Below, piece by piece: positions 9,504 through 18,911 of a stretch of DNA of 64,000 nucleotides; positions within the stretch are counted from its first letter, which is position 1, and every line of letters begins with the position of its first letter. The position numbers were made by a program, and so were the translations under genes. The notes below the pieces were generated by a model. The model saw only the letters and a list, made by a program, of their open reading frames with translations, was not told the DNA's origin and did not search any database. The DNA lies in contig JBBBDQ010000750.1 in the NCBI GenBank assembly GCA_037127315.1, forward strand, positions 5,098,501 through 5,162,500, written 5' to 3'. This DNA comes from Ascarosepion bandense (lineage: Eukaryota; Mollusca; Cephalopoda; Sepiida; Sepiidae).

Positions 9504-9689
9504 CTAGCTAAGAGTCAAATAGCAGGACAGATTGGGTTCTATAGCCTTGGTCGGCAACCAGTCTACCGCATAAAGCAATGGCAACCTACTGCGGGATAAT
9601 CTTGTGCCCAGTCAGTCATGTCTCTTTCGAGAAATGATCGCCCAAAGCGTGTATCACGTATGGCACTTAACTGACTAACTGACTGACCC
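9504..9689 (+). mobile_element. SINE family A, 3' part only
   Basis: Starts at GAGTCAAATAGCAGGACAGA and runs to the CTGACTAACTGACTGAC tail, repeating the last 180 bp of the SINE 430 bp upstream. With the preceding SINE and hairpin it forms a composite unit. Confidence 0.8.
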
Positions 9690-10778
9690 ACCTCCCACGT
9701 AAATGCATGAAATTTTAAGAAATTAAATTTTGTTAGGAAAATTGGTTTTGTGAGTTAAACGCAGGAGTCTATGGGGAAATGTAACTCATCTATTATTTTT
9801 TTAAATAAGTTTGCCTCTATTTCCGAAAATCTGCTCCAAGTAATAAAATAAAAAATGCAATATTTCTATGATATTATTTAATTTGATGAACTTTTATTTG
9901 ACTGAATACATAATATAAATTAAGGACATTATAGACAGAAAAACATTATTTCAAATAATAATGAAATTTTAAAAGAATCGTTTTCATTTTTTAAATTATA
10001 ATAATTTATAAAGTTTCAAAAATATTTTTAAAAGTATTTCAAAGATATGTTGGGGTTAATTTAAAAACTTATTAAGTGAAGATTATACTTACTAATCCAA
10101 AATTAAAAAGTTTAATACAAATCTTCATACCTTCCAATTTTAAAAGAAATTTTGTGTATTTGAAGTTTTTTTGTATAATTATTTCTGTGTGTAAACTAAA
10201 AAATCATATATTTAAGAGTTTCTTCCCTTCACAGGGGAAAATATTGTACACTTATGTCACTTGTGATCGCCATACACTTAGCTTATCTTTCAATACTCAA
10301 TCTGTCAACATGTTTGAAATACAGCGGACAGAACAAAAAGTTCAACTCCAGAATTAAGAAATAGTTTTATTCTAAATTTCATTCTATAAACAAGTAATAC
10401 TTGTGTAAATCAGATTAATTTGACATTAAGTTTACTAATTTTTAAAATATAATGTGTCACATCTGTATATTTTATTTTTGCAAAATTTTTAAAACCGAGA
10501 AGTGACTTCTGTTTACAAATGTTAAAAATGACCGAATAATTGATAAAATTTGAAAAATTTTAGATTCCAATCCATAAAATTTTTGTTTGAAATGTACGAG
10601 AGTATTTTGGTTACAGGAAATAGTAAATTTTATCATTTAGCTTTCAATTAAAACTAAAACCTAAGTTTCAAGAAAACCTTTTATTTTTAAAAATTCAGTT
10701 TAAAATTTAGATGCCGAAAATGAGGGGAGGTAACTATTTTAGTTACGCGTCTACTTGTGACGTTTTAATGATAAACGA
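9690..10778. other. AT-rich spacer, no feature seen
   Basis: Over 1 kb of A/T-rich DNA. The 93-residue open frame at 10076-10357 has no recognisable domain and a composition expected by chance. Confidence 0.4.
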
Positions 10779-10800
10779 AAAAAAAAAAAAAAAAAAAAAG
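10779..10800. repeat. Poly(A) tract
   Basis: About 20 consecutive A; possibly the tail of an unrecognised retroposed sequence. Confidence 0.8.
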
Positions 10801-10919
10801 AAACGTAAATTAACAGGAGTTATGCTTCTATCACCAGGATATCAACTACTGTATTTTAAAAAAGTCTACAATAAGTCTATTTAGTTTTTTGATTTAATCA
10901 ATGTAGTATTGTTTGACAA

Positions 10920-11310
10920 AGTGTGGTTGGTAGAAGAATGAATTGCCGCTTGGATCTGTTCTCGCCGATTGCTCTACGAGGAAACCGGAACACAGATTTA
11001 CTCGGGACTCTGTTCCCCGCGCACTATAAACAATAGCACATTCTCTCGAAAACCGGTGTAACCTTCACGAGTCTCCATCACCCAACTGCCATTATACACA
11101 AGTTGGCTCTTTTTATGCGTCTTCAGACTCGGGCAAGAAACCGAGAATTCTCGCGTGTGACAGCCTCGCTTTCACCGATGACGCATGTGCTGTGTCATTC
11201 AAAACTACCTTGCATAATCTCGTCTCGCAGTTCCATGACATCTACAAACGCATGTGCAGACAACCCGCCTTCTCTTGTTTCGGCGAGGTAAGTCTGCGCC
11301 ATAATTAATG
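10920..11310 (+). other. CpG-richer patch with splice-donor-like site; possible 5' exon
   Basis: Between about 10930 and 11300 the sequence is clearly richer in G, C and CpG than its neighbours. It holds a TATA-like ACTATAAACA at about 11023 and ends in a strong 5' splice donor match, GAG followed by GTAAGT at 11288-11293. An open frame of 62 codons (11103-11291) reaches the donor. I recognise no protein domain. It may be a first exon or non-coding RNA exon of a host gene continuing elsewhere, or another repeat's promoter. Confidence 0.3.
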
Positions 11311-11311
11311 C

Positions 11312-11510
11312 GCCCTAAGCAAAGCGACAATGCCACTAAGACGCAAGGGGCCACAGGGAGTGGAGGAGAATTTTAAAAATTTTAGAAGGAACTGGTAACC
11401 AAATTCTTCACTGGAAACAAATGATAAACTTCTGCTCCTCTTCAAAAGAACTGGGAGGAGAGCGAACCGGATGATAGGCGAACCTATATACTCTTATTAA
11501 GGAAAATATA
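11312..11510 (-). mobile_element. Diverged SINE-like repeat (family C relative)
   Basis: On the minus strand it ends in GTGGCATTGTCGCTTTGCTT, a diverged form of the family C 3' end. It shows TTCGCCTATCATCCGGTTCG, like the ATCGCCCGGTTCAC block of family C. A similar diverged copy is at 60418-60600. Confidence 0.45.
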
Positions 11511-11748
11511 AATAGTGTAATTTTATCTTTGTTAAATTGCTATCATAGTGGACGTGATTTTTATTTATTTATTTTTTTTTGTAATCATTTCACTCCAAGC
11601 AAGGCATTCCACTACCACTATTGAGCAAAGGGTTACATAGGGGAAAGTCATGAGAAAGAGTGGTTAGTTACAGGAAATGTTGGAAGGAGGGTGGTAGACG
11701 GATGAGGATACCAAGAATGGGTAAAGTATTTGAGGGAATGGATACGAG

Positions 11749-12468
11749 TTAGTGTGATAGATGTCTGTTGAACTTAAATTTAAATTCCTGGAGAATGTAG
11801 CTGTCGGTGAAGTAAGTATATGGAAGGGAATTCCACAGGCGGGAAGTGCGAGAAAAGAAGCTGTTAGAGTAGAAATTGCGGTTACATTTTATCTGTTTCA
11901 CTGTAAAAGGGTGGGACCTAGTTGCTAATATAGTATCGCTTGCAAATTCATACCTAGGGGGTACCAGTGAACTAAGTTCATCAGAGCAGAAGCCGTGAAA
12001 GTATTTATAGAAAAGGCACAGGGAAGCCACATCACGCTGGTGAGAGAGTGACTGCAGCCGGGCTGCCAAGTCGGCATCGATCACATTACAGATTCTCCGT
12101 TGTATTTTGTCAAGGACCCCGAGAATAATAGCAGGGGTATCCGACCAAATGTGGCAGCAGTATTCAATACATAGGTGGATGGTAGATTTATAGATGTGCA
12201 GGATGGACTCAGGCGGGAAAAACTTCTGGGCCCTGCACAGAGAGCCGACTTTCATAGCAGCGGATTTAGCAATGGATTCGATATAGTCATTCCACTTGAG
12301 GTCCGCTGAGAGTGTGAGGCCAAGAAGGGGTACTGTTTTACTATCAGTGAAGCAGGCCTGTTCCATGCTATAGGGAGTTAGGAGCGAGTGTCTATGATGG
12401 TTAATTGATAGCAGCTTCGTTTTGAAAGCATTACAATTTACGAGCCATTTTTTACTCCATTCCACCAC
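11749..12468 (-). pseudogene. LINE polyprotein, C-terminal RT/thumb region fragment
   Basis: A 239-residue open segment. It starts MVEWSKKWLVNCNAFKTKLL, includes LLGLTLSADLKWNDYI (the thumb-like part after the RT fingers and palm), ILHIYKSTIHLCIEYCCHIW, then the family's conserved end with LFYKYFHGFCSDELSSLVPP and FFSRTSRLWNSLP. The open frame stops just before the 3' UTR. In non-LTR retrotransposons this region follows the catalytic palm. The same C-terminal words appear in the plus-strand fragments at 1350, 35157 and 53130 and the minus-strand copy at 18915. Confidence 0.8.
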
Positions 12469-12489
12469 GGATTGGCGGTCCTTCTCAAG

Positions 12490-13480
12490 CTCGGCAGCGA
12501 GGTTCGCTTCTATAGCTCACACCGGATATTTGATCGAGGCGAGAGTAAACTGTGGTGTTATTGGCGTACATGTCATCTTATAGTATCGGGGAGATCGTTC
12601 ATGTAGATCAGAAAGAGCATAGGACCTAGGGTAGAGCCTTGAGGGAACCCGCGTTCGTATGGTAGTTTTGGGAGGTATGTCCGTTTAAAACTACCTTCAA
12701 CGTGCGATTAGAGAGGAATGACTGGATTAGGTCAAACAAATGTCCAGTTATACCATAGCTCCACAGTTTGCGTAGAAGGCCAGCATAACAGACTCTGTCG
12801 AACGCTTGGGAAATATCCAAGGCAACGGTTCGAGCTTCGCCATTCTTGTCGAGAGCCTGGTATATATACTCAGTGATGGTTGTTAGCATATCAGAAGTAG
12901 ACCTGTGAAGCGGAAACCATACTGTTTGTCCGAGAGGAGTCTGTGGGCTGTGAGATGCTGGACCACCTCGGCGTTGATAATGGCTGATAGAGCAGTAATT
13001 AGTGGGGTCCGAGGGTTCTCCAGTATTCTTAAATGTAGGAACTACAGAGGAAGACTTCTAACAGGTAGGAAAGCAGGAAGCAGATAGACAGAAGTTGTAG
13101 AGTGTAAAGAGGACAGAGGAGAGTTCAGGAGCACATTTTTTCAAGACTATGATTGGGATTCCATCCCCTCCGCTCGCTATGTGGGGGTCAAATTTAGAGA
13201 TTATGTTAAAGACCAGCGAGGGGGTAATGTGGGATTCATTCAGTTCTGTTCTATGTGAGAAGTCGGGTGTAGGTACTCCAGACGAACCCAGTCTCTAATT
13301 GGGGGAGAATCTGTGAGCAAAGCATTCAGCCTTGTCCGCTGAAGATATGAGGACCACAAATTCATTGATTAGGGGGGATATTGAGGTTTTACTCTTGTTA
13401 AGCACGCTTTTACAGAGTCGCCAGTAGTCTTAGAACTTACAGGATGCGATGCGTTGCTTCATTCTGACATCAAACAACAT
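12490..13480 (-). pseudogene. LINE reverse-transcriptase domain, frameshifted
   Basis: The longest open piece is 12626-12889, 87 residues. It carries VALDISQAFDRVCYAGLLRK, the RT motif with the first catalytic aspartate, then FLSNRTLKVVLNG. Just after it, in another frame, comes GSTLGPMLFLIYMNDLPDTI, the RT block before the YADD box. The YADD-like box itself is damaged. Upstream, GGDGIPIIVLKKCAPELSSV and VVPTFKNTGEPSDPTNY give the N-terminal RT blocks. At least three frameshifts and one stop interrupt it. Confidence 0.75.
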
Positions 13481-13662
13481 CTTAGCGAAAAGATGCCTGT
13501 TATGGTCCGACGCATGGCTTCGATAGGGCCGGAAAAAATGATTCCGGTGGGCAATGGCGGCCTAGCAAGCGGGCAAAAACCAGGGTGAGACGAATGAGAT
13601 TTAAGCTGAAATTAACTGGCTTGGATGAAAGCATCGATGCCAACCTTAACACAAGAGGAGAC

Positions 13663-14286
13663 CTAGGATGCACAGTCTTCGACGGGAAGTTTAAAAACGT
13701 TGTTCCAAGGGACTTCACACAGGAAGTTGCGCAACGAATCCCAGTCTGCTCTTTGGTAGCAGTAAGATATTCTACTGGTCTGGGTTTCTTGGGTAGAGTG
13801 GGAGTAGAATGAGATGTTAACGGCGTGGTCAGAGTTTCCGAGAGGGCAGAGCTGGTTGGCAGCGCAAGAGTCTGTGATGGAAGTGAAGCAGAGGTCTAGT
13901 AGTGAGTCCCTTCTACTAGGGTTATTGGAGAAACGCGTGGGGAAAATCCACCACTTGCGTAAGAGATTGGGTGATTGAAAAATGGTGTGGACACCAGCAA
14001 GGTCGGTGACAGAGTTTTCCAGCCACTTGGTATGGTGGGCGTTAAAGTCACCAGACACAAATATATGGGCTGTTGGATGAGAAGAAATGGCCTTGTCAAT
14101 ATTGTTAGAGATGCTATCAAGTACCGAACAGTCAGAGAAGGAGGGGGAGCTGTAGAGAAAGAATAGATATCTAACCGAACTTAGAAGTGAGAGATAGAAG
14201 CACATGAAAGAATGATCCAGGGATTCAAGAGATGTCACCCTAGCTAGAGGGAGGTGTTTGCTGACATAAACACCAAGCCCATGCAT
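13663..14286 (-). pseudogene. LINE APE-type endonuclease domain fragment
   Basis: A 207-residue open segment reading MHGLGVYVSKHLPL, then FVSGDFNAHHTKWL and GNSDHAVNISF. GDFNAHHTKW and SDH are the classic active-site motifs of the exonuclease-endonuclease-phosphatase fold used by LINEs to nick target DNA. The frame extends upstream without a stop to about 14325 (LRSGYLPLFRKD), so the methionine at 14286 is not the real start. A frameshift near 14340 separates it from ALCETNLDPSILSS. Confidence 0.8.
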
Positions 14287-14530
14287 ATGGACATTGGAGT
14301 CCTTTCTGAAGAGGGGAAGATAACCGGAACGTAAAACTAAGAAGAGAGGATAGAAGGGTCAAGGTTAGTTTCACATAAAGCTAAGATATCAGGTGAGTTA
14401 GTTTGAAGGAATGATTCTACGCTGTAAAAGTTACTGCGGATACCTCGTATGTTTGCGAAGGAGACGCAGACAGGTTTGGGCGTTTTCTGACTAGCTGGTT
14501 TAGTTTTGCTATTGTGTTTGCTTAAAAAAA

Positions 14531-15075
14531 TATTTCGATTTTTTATAGTTATTGCTCTCCTTAGCTTATCGGAGTCTCATAATTCTTTTACGTATGTTTC
14601 TACTCGTCTATCGCTAGTTAGGCCATAACCTAAATAACTTGTTCCGAGTTTCAATCTGCTGTATTCATAATATTTAATTTGCATTATTTACATTTTTTGG
14701 ACTATTATCCTGATCTATGTTCCTATTTGTACGACGTTTCGGCCGTTGTATGCTCCGGCGTTGTCCATGTACTAGGAATTGCCAACCGAACCCCCTATCA
14801 CAATCACTAAGGTAAATGACCTTCATTCTTTGTACAGTAGTGCCTCTTTTGGTAGTCATGAGTTATCTCCCTCTAACCCTGTAAGTTACTTGTTCACCAC
14901 TGTTATAGCCTGGTATTGAACTCAAAAATCTTTGGTTCAAGTCACAGGAACTAACCAACGTCTATATCCACTGGGCCATAAGGATTATAATCCAAATAAT
15001 GTAAATACCACCTCATTTCAGAAATTCAGAAAAATATCTAAATTGCACTTTGGAAGACAATTTCTAGACCTTTCA

Positions 15076-15076
<1 letters not shown>
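14531..15076. other. No recognisable feature
   Basis: Mixed sequence with short chance open frames only. A region around 14935-14975 (TCACAGGAACTAACCAACG, then CCACTGGGCCATAAGG) is weakly tRNA-like on the minus strand but lacks convincing A and B boxes. Confidence 0.35.

Positions 15077-15147
<71 letters not shown>
15077..15147. repeat. (TA)n microsatellite, about 70 bp
   Basis: Uninterrupted TA; it produces the Tyr-Ile open frames on both strands. Confidence 0.95.
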
Positions 15148-15150
<3 letters not shown>

Positions 15151-15939
15151 GTATCCCCCCAAAAATGTATACACACACTGCAACAGTCTGTTATGGCGAG
15201 AGTTAGAGATAAATTTGAAGATGAAATGTTTTATTTTCCGCAAGATGGGGCACCCGAAAACTACCATCGGAATATTAGACCCCCTCCTTGATGAGATCTT
15301 GCCAAACAGGGGGATTAGACGAAGGAGTTTCGTAGAATACCCTTCGCGTTCACCAGACCCCACACCACTAAACATTTTTTTTTATGGGGATGCCTAAAAG
15401 ACAAAGTCTACGCTAACAAACCTGCAGCAATTGCTGAATTAAGAACAGCCACTGAACAAGAATTCACAGAAATATCAAACGATTTCTTTCGTCATGTTTG
15501 CGATTCCATTGCTTCTCGTTGTCAGCAGTGCCTGGAGTCATTTTGAAAACAGATAGTCAGTCAGTTGTGTGCCATACGTAATACACGCTTGGGCGATCAT
15601 GTCTCGAAAGAGATATGACTGACTGGGCAGAATATTATCCCGCAGTAAGTTGCCATTACTTTCTGCTGTAGACTGGTTGCCATCCAAGGATATAGAACCC
15701 AATTTGTCCTGTTATTTAACCCATAACTGTAGGGAAGAGACGGATTAATACTTTTCCCAAAGCTATTTGCGCGTGAGTGCAAGGAAGTCAACTGAAATTA
15801 AAAATAAAAGAAATAAAATAAAATAAAATATAAAATAAACAATGTCTGTAGATTATATCTAATTTGGAAAAAATGATATGTATTTTAATAAATACTGATT
15901 TTACAATTACTTAAAGTGCGTATTCTCTTCTAGGACACC

Positions 15940-15945
<6 letters not shown>
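15148..15945 (+). pseudogene. Tc1/mariner-superfamily transposase remnant with nested SINE
   Basis: Frameshifted end of a transposase. Readable blocks are FPQDGAPEN (second catalytic aspartate block), IRRRSFVEYPSRSPDPTPLN (third catalytic block region), KDKVYANKPAAIAELRTATE in a second frame, and SIASRCQQCLESF at the C-terminus. The left end begins GGTATCCCCCCAAAAATGTA and the right end is TAGGACACCCTGTATATA, consistent with CAGGGTGTCC-type inverted repeats. Everything upstream of the second catalytic block is missing. A family A SINE sits just after the stop codon. Confidence 0.7.
15548..15797 (-). mobile_element. SINE family A nested in the transposase remnant
   Basis: Minus-strand copy: the plus strand reads CAGTCAGTTGTGTGCCATAC, then CTTGGGCGATCATGTCTCGA, and ends near GTCAACTGAAATT at 15797. 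The tRNA-like head is truncated away. It lies between the transposase stop and the transposon's right end, so it inserted after the transposon. Confidence 0.8.

Positions 15946-15975
<30 letters not shown>
15944..15975. repeat. (TA)n microsatellite
   Basis: About 32 bp of TA that directly abuts the ribozyme end of the SINE that follows. Confidence 0.95.
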
Positions 15976-15979
<4 letters not shown>

Positions 15980-16142
15980 ATCCGCAGACAGATCTGTTTC
16001 GCTGTATCACAGCTCATCAGTACGGTTAGACATCCGATTGCTTTTTACCCAGGATTGAAACTCAACCAAATTGGCGTCAGTCGGCGATTCTACCTCTGAG
16101 CTATGGGCGCTCGGTAGAAGGAGGCAAGATTTTTAGCGTATA
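15976..16142 (-). mobile_element. tRNA-derived SINE carrying a hammerhead ribozyme (family B)
   Basis: On the minus strand, GAGCGCCCATAGCTCAGAGG begins a tRNA-like head. TAGCTCAGAGG is a perfect TRGYNNARNGG box A, and GAGTTTCAATCCTGG is a near box B. After about 25 bases comes a complete hammerhead motif (15981-16026), then a (TA)n tail. Related copies lie at 33895-34030, 34123-34300, 34387-34600 and 46709-46815. tRNA promoter plus hammerhead is the architecture of the schistosome Sm-alpha SINE-like repeats; the sequence itself differs. Confidence 0.8.
15981..16026 (-). ncRNA. Hammerhead ribozyme, complete core
   Basis: On the minus strand: stem I 5' side CCGTA; CTGATGA (complement of 16014-16020); stem II GCTGT/ACAGC around a GAT loop; GAAA (complement of 15997-16000); helix III CAG/CTG around AT; cleavage triplet GTC (complement of 15987-15989); then TGCGG, which pairs with CCGTA (five pairs, one G-U). 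All invariant core positions are present. Cleavage would release a 3' end inside the SINE's transcripts. Activity is inferred. Confidence 0.85.
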
Positions 16143-16179
16143 TATTATCATTATATGATATGACAAGTGAAAAGGTGTT

Positions 16180-17425
16180 CTTGTGAAGCGTTTCGTATTT
16201 TGGAACTTCATCAGACTATAATTTGCTATATTGGCGTGACTACTACGCATGCACATGAACCGGGGGTGGGGGTGTTAATTGAAAAAAAATCTAGGGGATT
16301 TCATTTAGATTTTTTCTTTTACTTTCCATAAATTTTCTTAAAGGATATCTACACTGTTATATTTAAAAATCTGCCAGGAATGGTTATAAGTTGTCAGAGC
16401 CATGGGCGCTAATGTACTGTAGATGATCTTGCGGTCAATGCGATCTGTAGACATTTTCGTTGTAGTGAATTGTTTTCTACTTTGATCAGACTAACATTTT
16501 TTGTGGTCGGTCGCGTTTCAGTGGGTAACCAACACATTTGATTAATTGTTTTGTAAGATGTCTCTTTTGTGTTCATATAATCTTTTATTTAGGTTCCTTG
16601 GGGTTTTCTCCTTTGTACATTTTGTAGCAATTATTCAAGGCGAACGAGTAAATTTCTTCTTAATGTTTTGGCTTATTGTTTTGTTTAATATTGACTAAGT
16701 CTTTTATTGGCTTAGATGCAGTAGCGAAAAAATTATTTTTAGTTTAGATAGATTCGTTCCAATTAGTCGGTAGGACAATATATTGTTTTCGAATTATTGA
16801 ATTTGACAGAAGGGGCTTTTTTCTATTTTAGAATATTTTAAAAGCCTTTTGTTTCAGATTGAATATAAAATAATTACGGCACTGAAGAAGCTTGAAAGTG
16901 TTTCCATTGTATTTCTAGTCTTTCTGTAAATACCGTGGGCTGCTCATTCTGAGTTCTCTTAAGTAGAATCCAATAATTTTATTGAGTTTTATTTTGATGT
17001 TATGATGAGAATAGAAATTAATCAGATTGTTTTTGTTGGTTGATTTTCGGTGGACAACAATTTTTAAATTGCTGCTAACGCCGTGTAGCTTGATATCTAG
17101 GAAGGGTAAGAGTGTTATTCCATTTCGTATTTAAATTTTATCGTATGTTCGACTTTGTTTAGTTGATCTACTAGGTCAGGTATCAATATATCAGAAGTTT
17201 GTTTATTGTTTGGGTGAAATATTTTAGAAAGGAACAGATTTGAGAAATTCTGACAAAATGCATACCATCATTCCACTAAGAGGTGATCCCTTTGCTAAAC
17301 CAAGAAAAAGAAATTGTTTGTAAAAATCATCACTAAATGTGCAATAGCATTGGTTGGTGATGAGACTGAAGATTTTCATTATTTTAACTGTTCGTAGGGG
17401 AGAGCTTTTTCTTTGATTGCGTTAG
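16180..17425 (-). pseudogene. Penelope-like element: RT C-terminal part plus GIY-YIG domain
   Basis: Minus strand, decayed but ordered. From about 17400: QCYCTFSDDFYKQFLFLGLA then KGSPLSGMMVCILSEFLKS, the RT block before the catalytic YxDD, which is itself damaged. Next comes LLPFLDIKLHGVSSNLKIVV then HRKSTNKNNL, the Penelope LPFLD block. From about 16690, KTPRNLNKRLYEHKRDILQN and ALVTHWNATDHKK-like words in shifting frames give the GIY-YIG endonuclease region. The 3' end has CTGATGAAG then GAAACGCTTC, near 16214-16186. Such elements use the GIY-YIG nuclease to nick their target. Several stops and frameshifts make this copy dead. Confidence 0.75.
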
Positions 17426-17459
17426 ATTCGTTTTTAGGATATTTAGGCACTAGCAGAAA

Positions 17460-18372
17460 TACAAAGATAGAAAGAGGCGTAAGACAAGGATGTGTCTTAT
17501 CACCGGTCTGTTCAACTTGTACAGCAAGAATATTTTGAGGACCCTAGAAGTTATGCCTGGATTTGTCATCGGAGGCTACAATTTAAACAACCTAAAGATG
17601 ATAGCAGACAGAGAAAGAAAACTACAAGACCTCCTAGAGAAAGTAGCTGAAGAGAGTGAAGGACTACAAATAAACTGCAAGGAAACCGAATGCATGGTCT
17701 TCAGTAAAAAGGGCAGCCCAGTATGCCAAATACAGGTTGGGGATACTAGAATCAAGCAGGTACAAAAATTTAAATACCTGGGAAGTGTTCTAACAGGAGA
17801 TGGAAAGTGCGACACAGAGATCCGAAGGCGAATTGTCATGGCGAAGGAAGCATTCCAGAAATTGAGTAAAGTGTTAAGAAACTGGACAATTTCGCTAGCG
17901 ACAAAGAAGAAAGTACTGGATTGCTATGTGTTGTCAGTTCTTCAATATGGCAGTGATTACTGGACAATATTCTCAAAAATGAAGAAAAAAACTTGAAGCA
18001 ACTGAAATATGGTTCTACACAAGGATACTGCGAATATCATAGATCGAGCATGTGAGCAATGATGAGGTCTTGTAAATGATGGAAACGAAAAGAAAATTAA
18101 TACTGAGCATCAGGAAGAGATAGCTAAAGTTCATTGGACATGCAACGAGGAAGGACGGCTTGGAGAACCTGATACTAACAGGCCAGATAATGGGGAAAAA
18201 GAGACAGGGGAAAGCAACGGATAACATATTTAAAGGACCTAATCAGGTGGATGATGGAACGAGGGTTGCATGATGTAACAGGAGAAGGCGTGCTAAGAGC
18301 CATCAGGGATAGAGAGACGTGGAAATCTATGATCGCTTACGTCCTGAAGGGACAGGGCACATAGAAGAAGAA
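17460..18372 (+). pseudogene. RTE-like non-LTR retrotransposon, RT to 3' end
   Basis: Opens with TKIERGVRQGCVLSPVCS, the RT GVRQGCVLSP block, then in another frame PGFVIGGYNLNN. The YADD box has been lost to a small deletion (NNLKMIADRE). A 168-codon open segment (17490-17996) continues through VQKFKYLGSVLTGDGKCDTE and VLDCYVLSVLQYGSDYWTIF. Past a stop come EIWFYTRILRIS and ESMIAYVLKGQGT. It ends in ACATAGAAGAAGAAG, the family tail. It separates two Penelope-like fragments of opposite strand. Confidence 0.8.
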
Positions 18373-18374
18373 GA

Positions 18375-18905
18375 AAGCACTTTTCACTTGTGACGTTGGT
18401 GTAAAGGAATTTTATATCTGCACTGGTAATGCAATAAGGAACCTAGTAAAAAAATAAGGAAATCCACATTACTCCTGCTGACAAAGGAGATGGGATTGGG
18501 ATCATGAACAAGAATCCATACGTAAAAAATTTAATTCACTACTCAACGATACCGGCACATACGAAAAAAGTAAAAAAAAAATATTGAGACAATAAAATTA
18601 ACAAGGTGATCAGAAAACTAATTAAAGATAAATGCAAATCATGGCATTGACTCAGAATATCACCTGAAAACACCCTAAACTTACGGTCTCCCTAAAGCTC
18701 ACAAAGCAGGCATTTCGAATCGTCCCATCAACTCAGGAATAGACAGCGCCTCTCATAAACTAGCAAAAGTCATAACAAAAACTTTAACCCCTCTCCTTGG
18801 AACAATCAGTCATTCTCATATAAAGAACTCAGGTAGCCTACATGAAAAACTAAGGGAAAAGAACATGACTGACTCATTAGGATTACATTTCAATTCAGTA
18901 ATCAA
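18375..18905 (+). pseudogene. Penelope-like element: N-terminal RT fragment
   Basis: Plus strand, frameshifted. NPHITPADKGDGIVIMNKNP, then AHKAGISNRPINSGIDSASH, KLAKVITKTLTPLLG and SHSHIKNSGSLHEKLREKNM follow the usual Penelope order, up to the point where the first catalytic aspartate block would start. The fragment is cut off by the LINE tail at 18915. Its orientation is opposite to 16180-17425, so the two are separate insertions or were inverted. Confidence 0.7.
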
Positions 18906-18911
18906 TCATTT

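Larger units (their letters stand above)
11560..14530 (-). mobile_element. Jockey/CR1-like LINE, longest copy in the window
   Basis: About 3 kb. On the minus strand, in order: an endonuclease domain beginning near 14480, where SFANIRGIRSNFY and SPDILALCETNLDP are readable; RT (13250-12490, with GGDGIPIIVLKKCAPELSS and ALDISQAFDRV); a C-terminal region (12468-11749); and a 3' UTR ending TGCCTTGCTTGGAGTGAAAT then ATTACAAAAAAAA at about 11575. Several frameshifts separate three open segments. The element is dead but only moderately old. Family assignment rests on endonuclease and RT motifs; Jockey and CR1 cannot be separated by eye. Confidence 0.85.
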
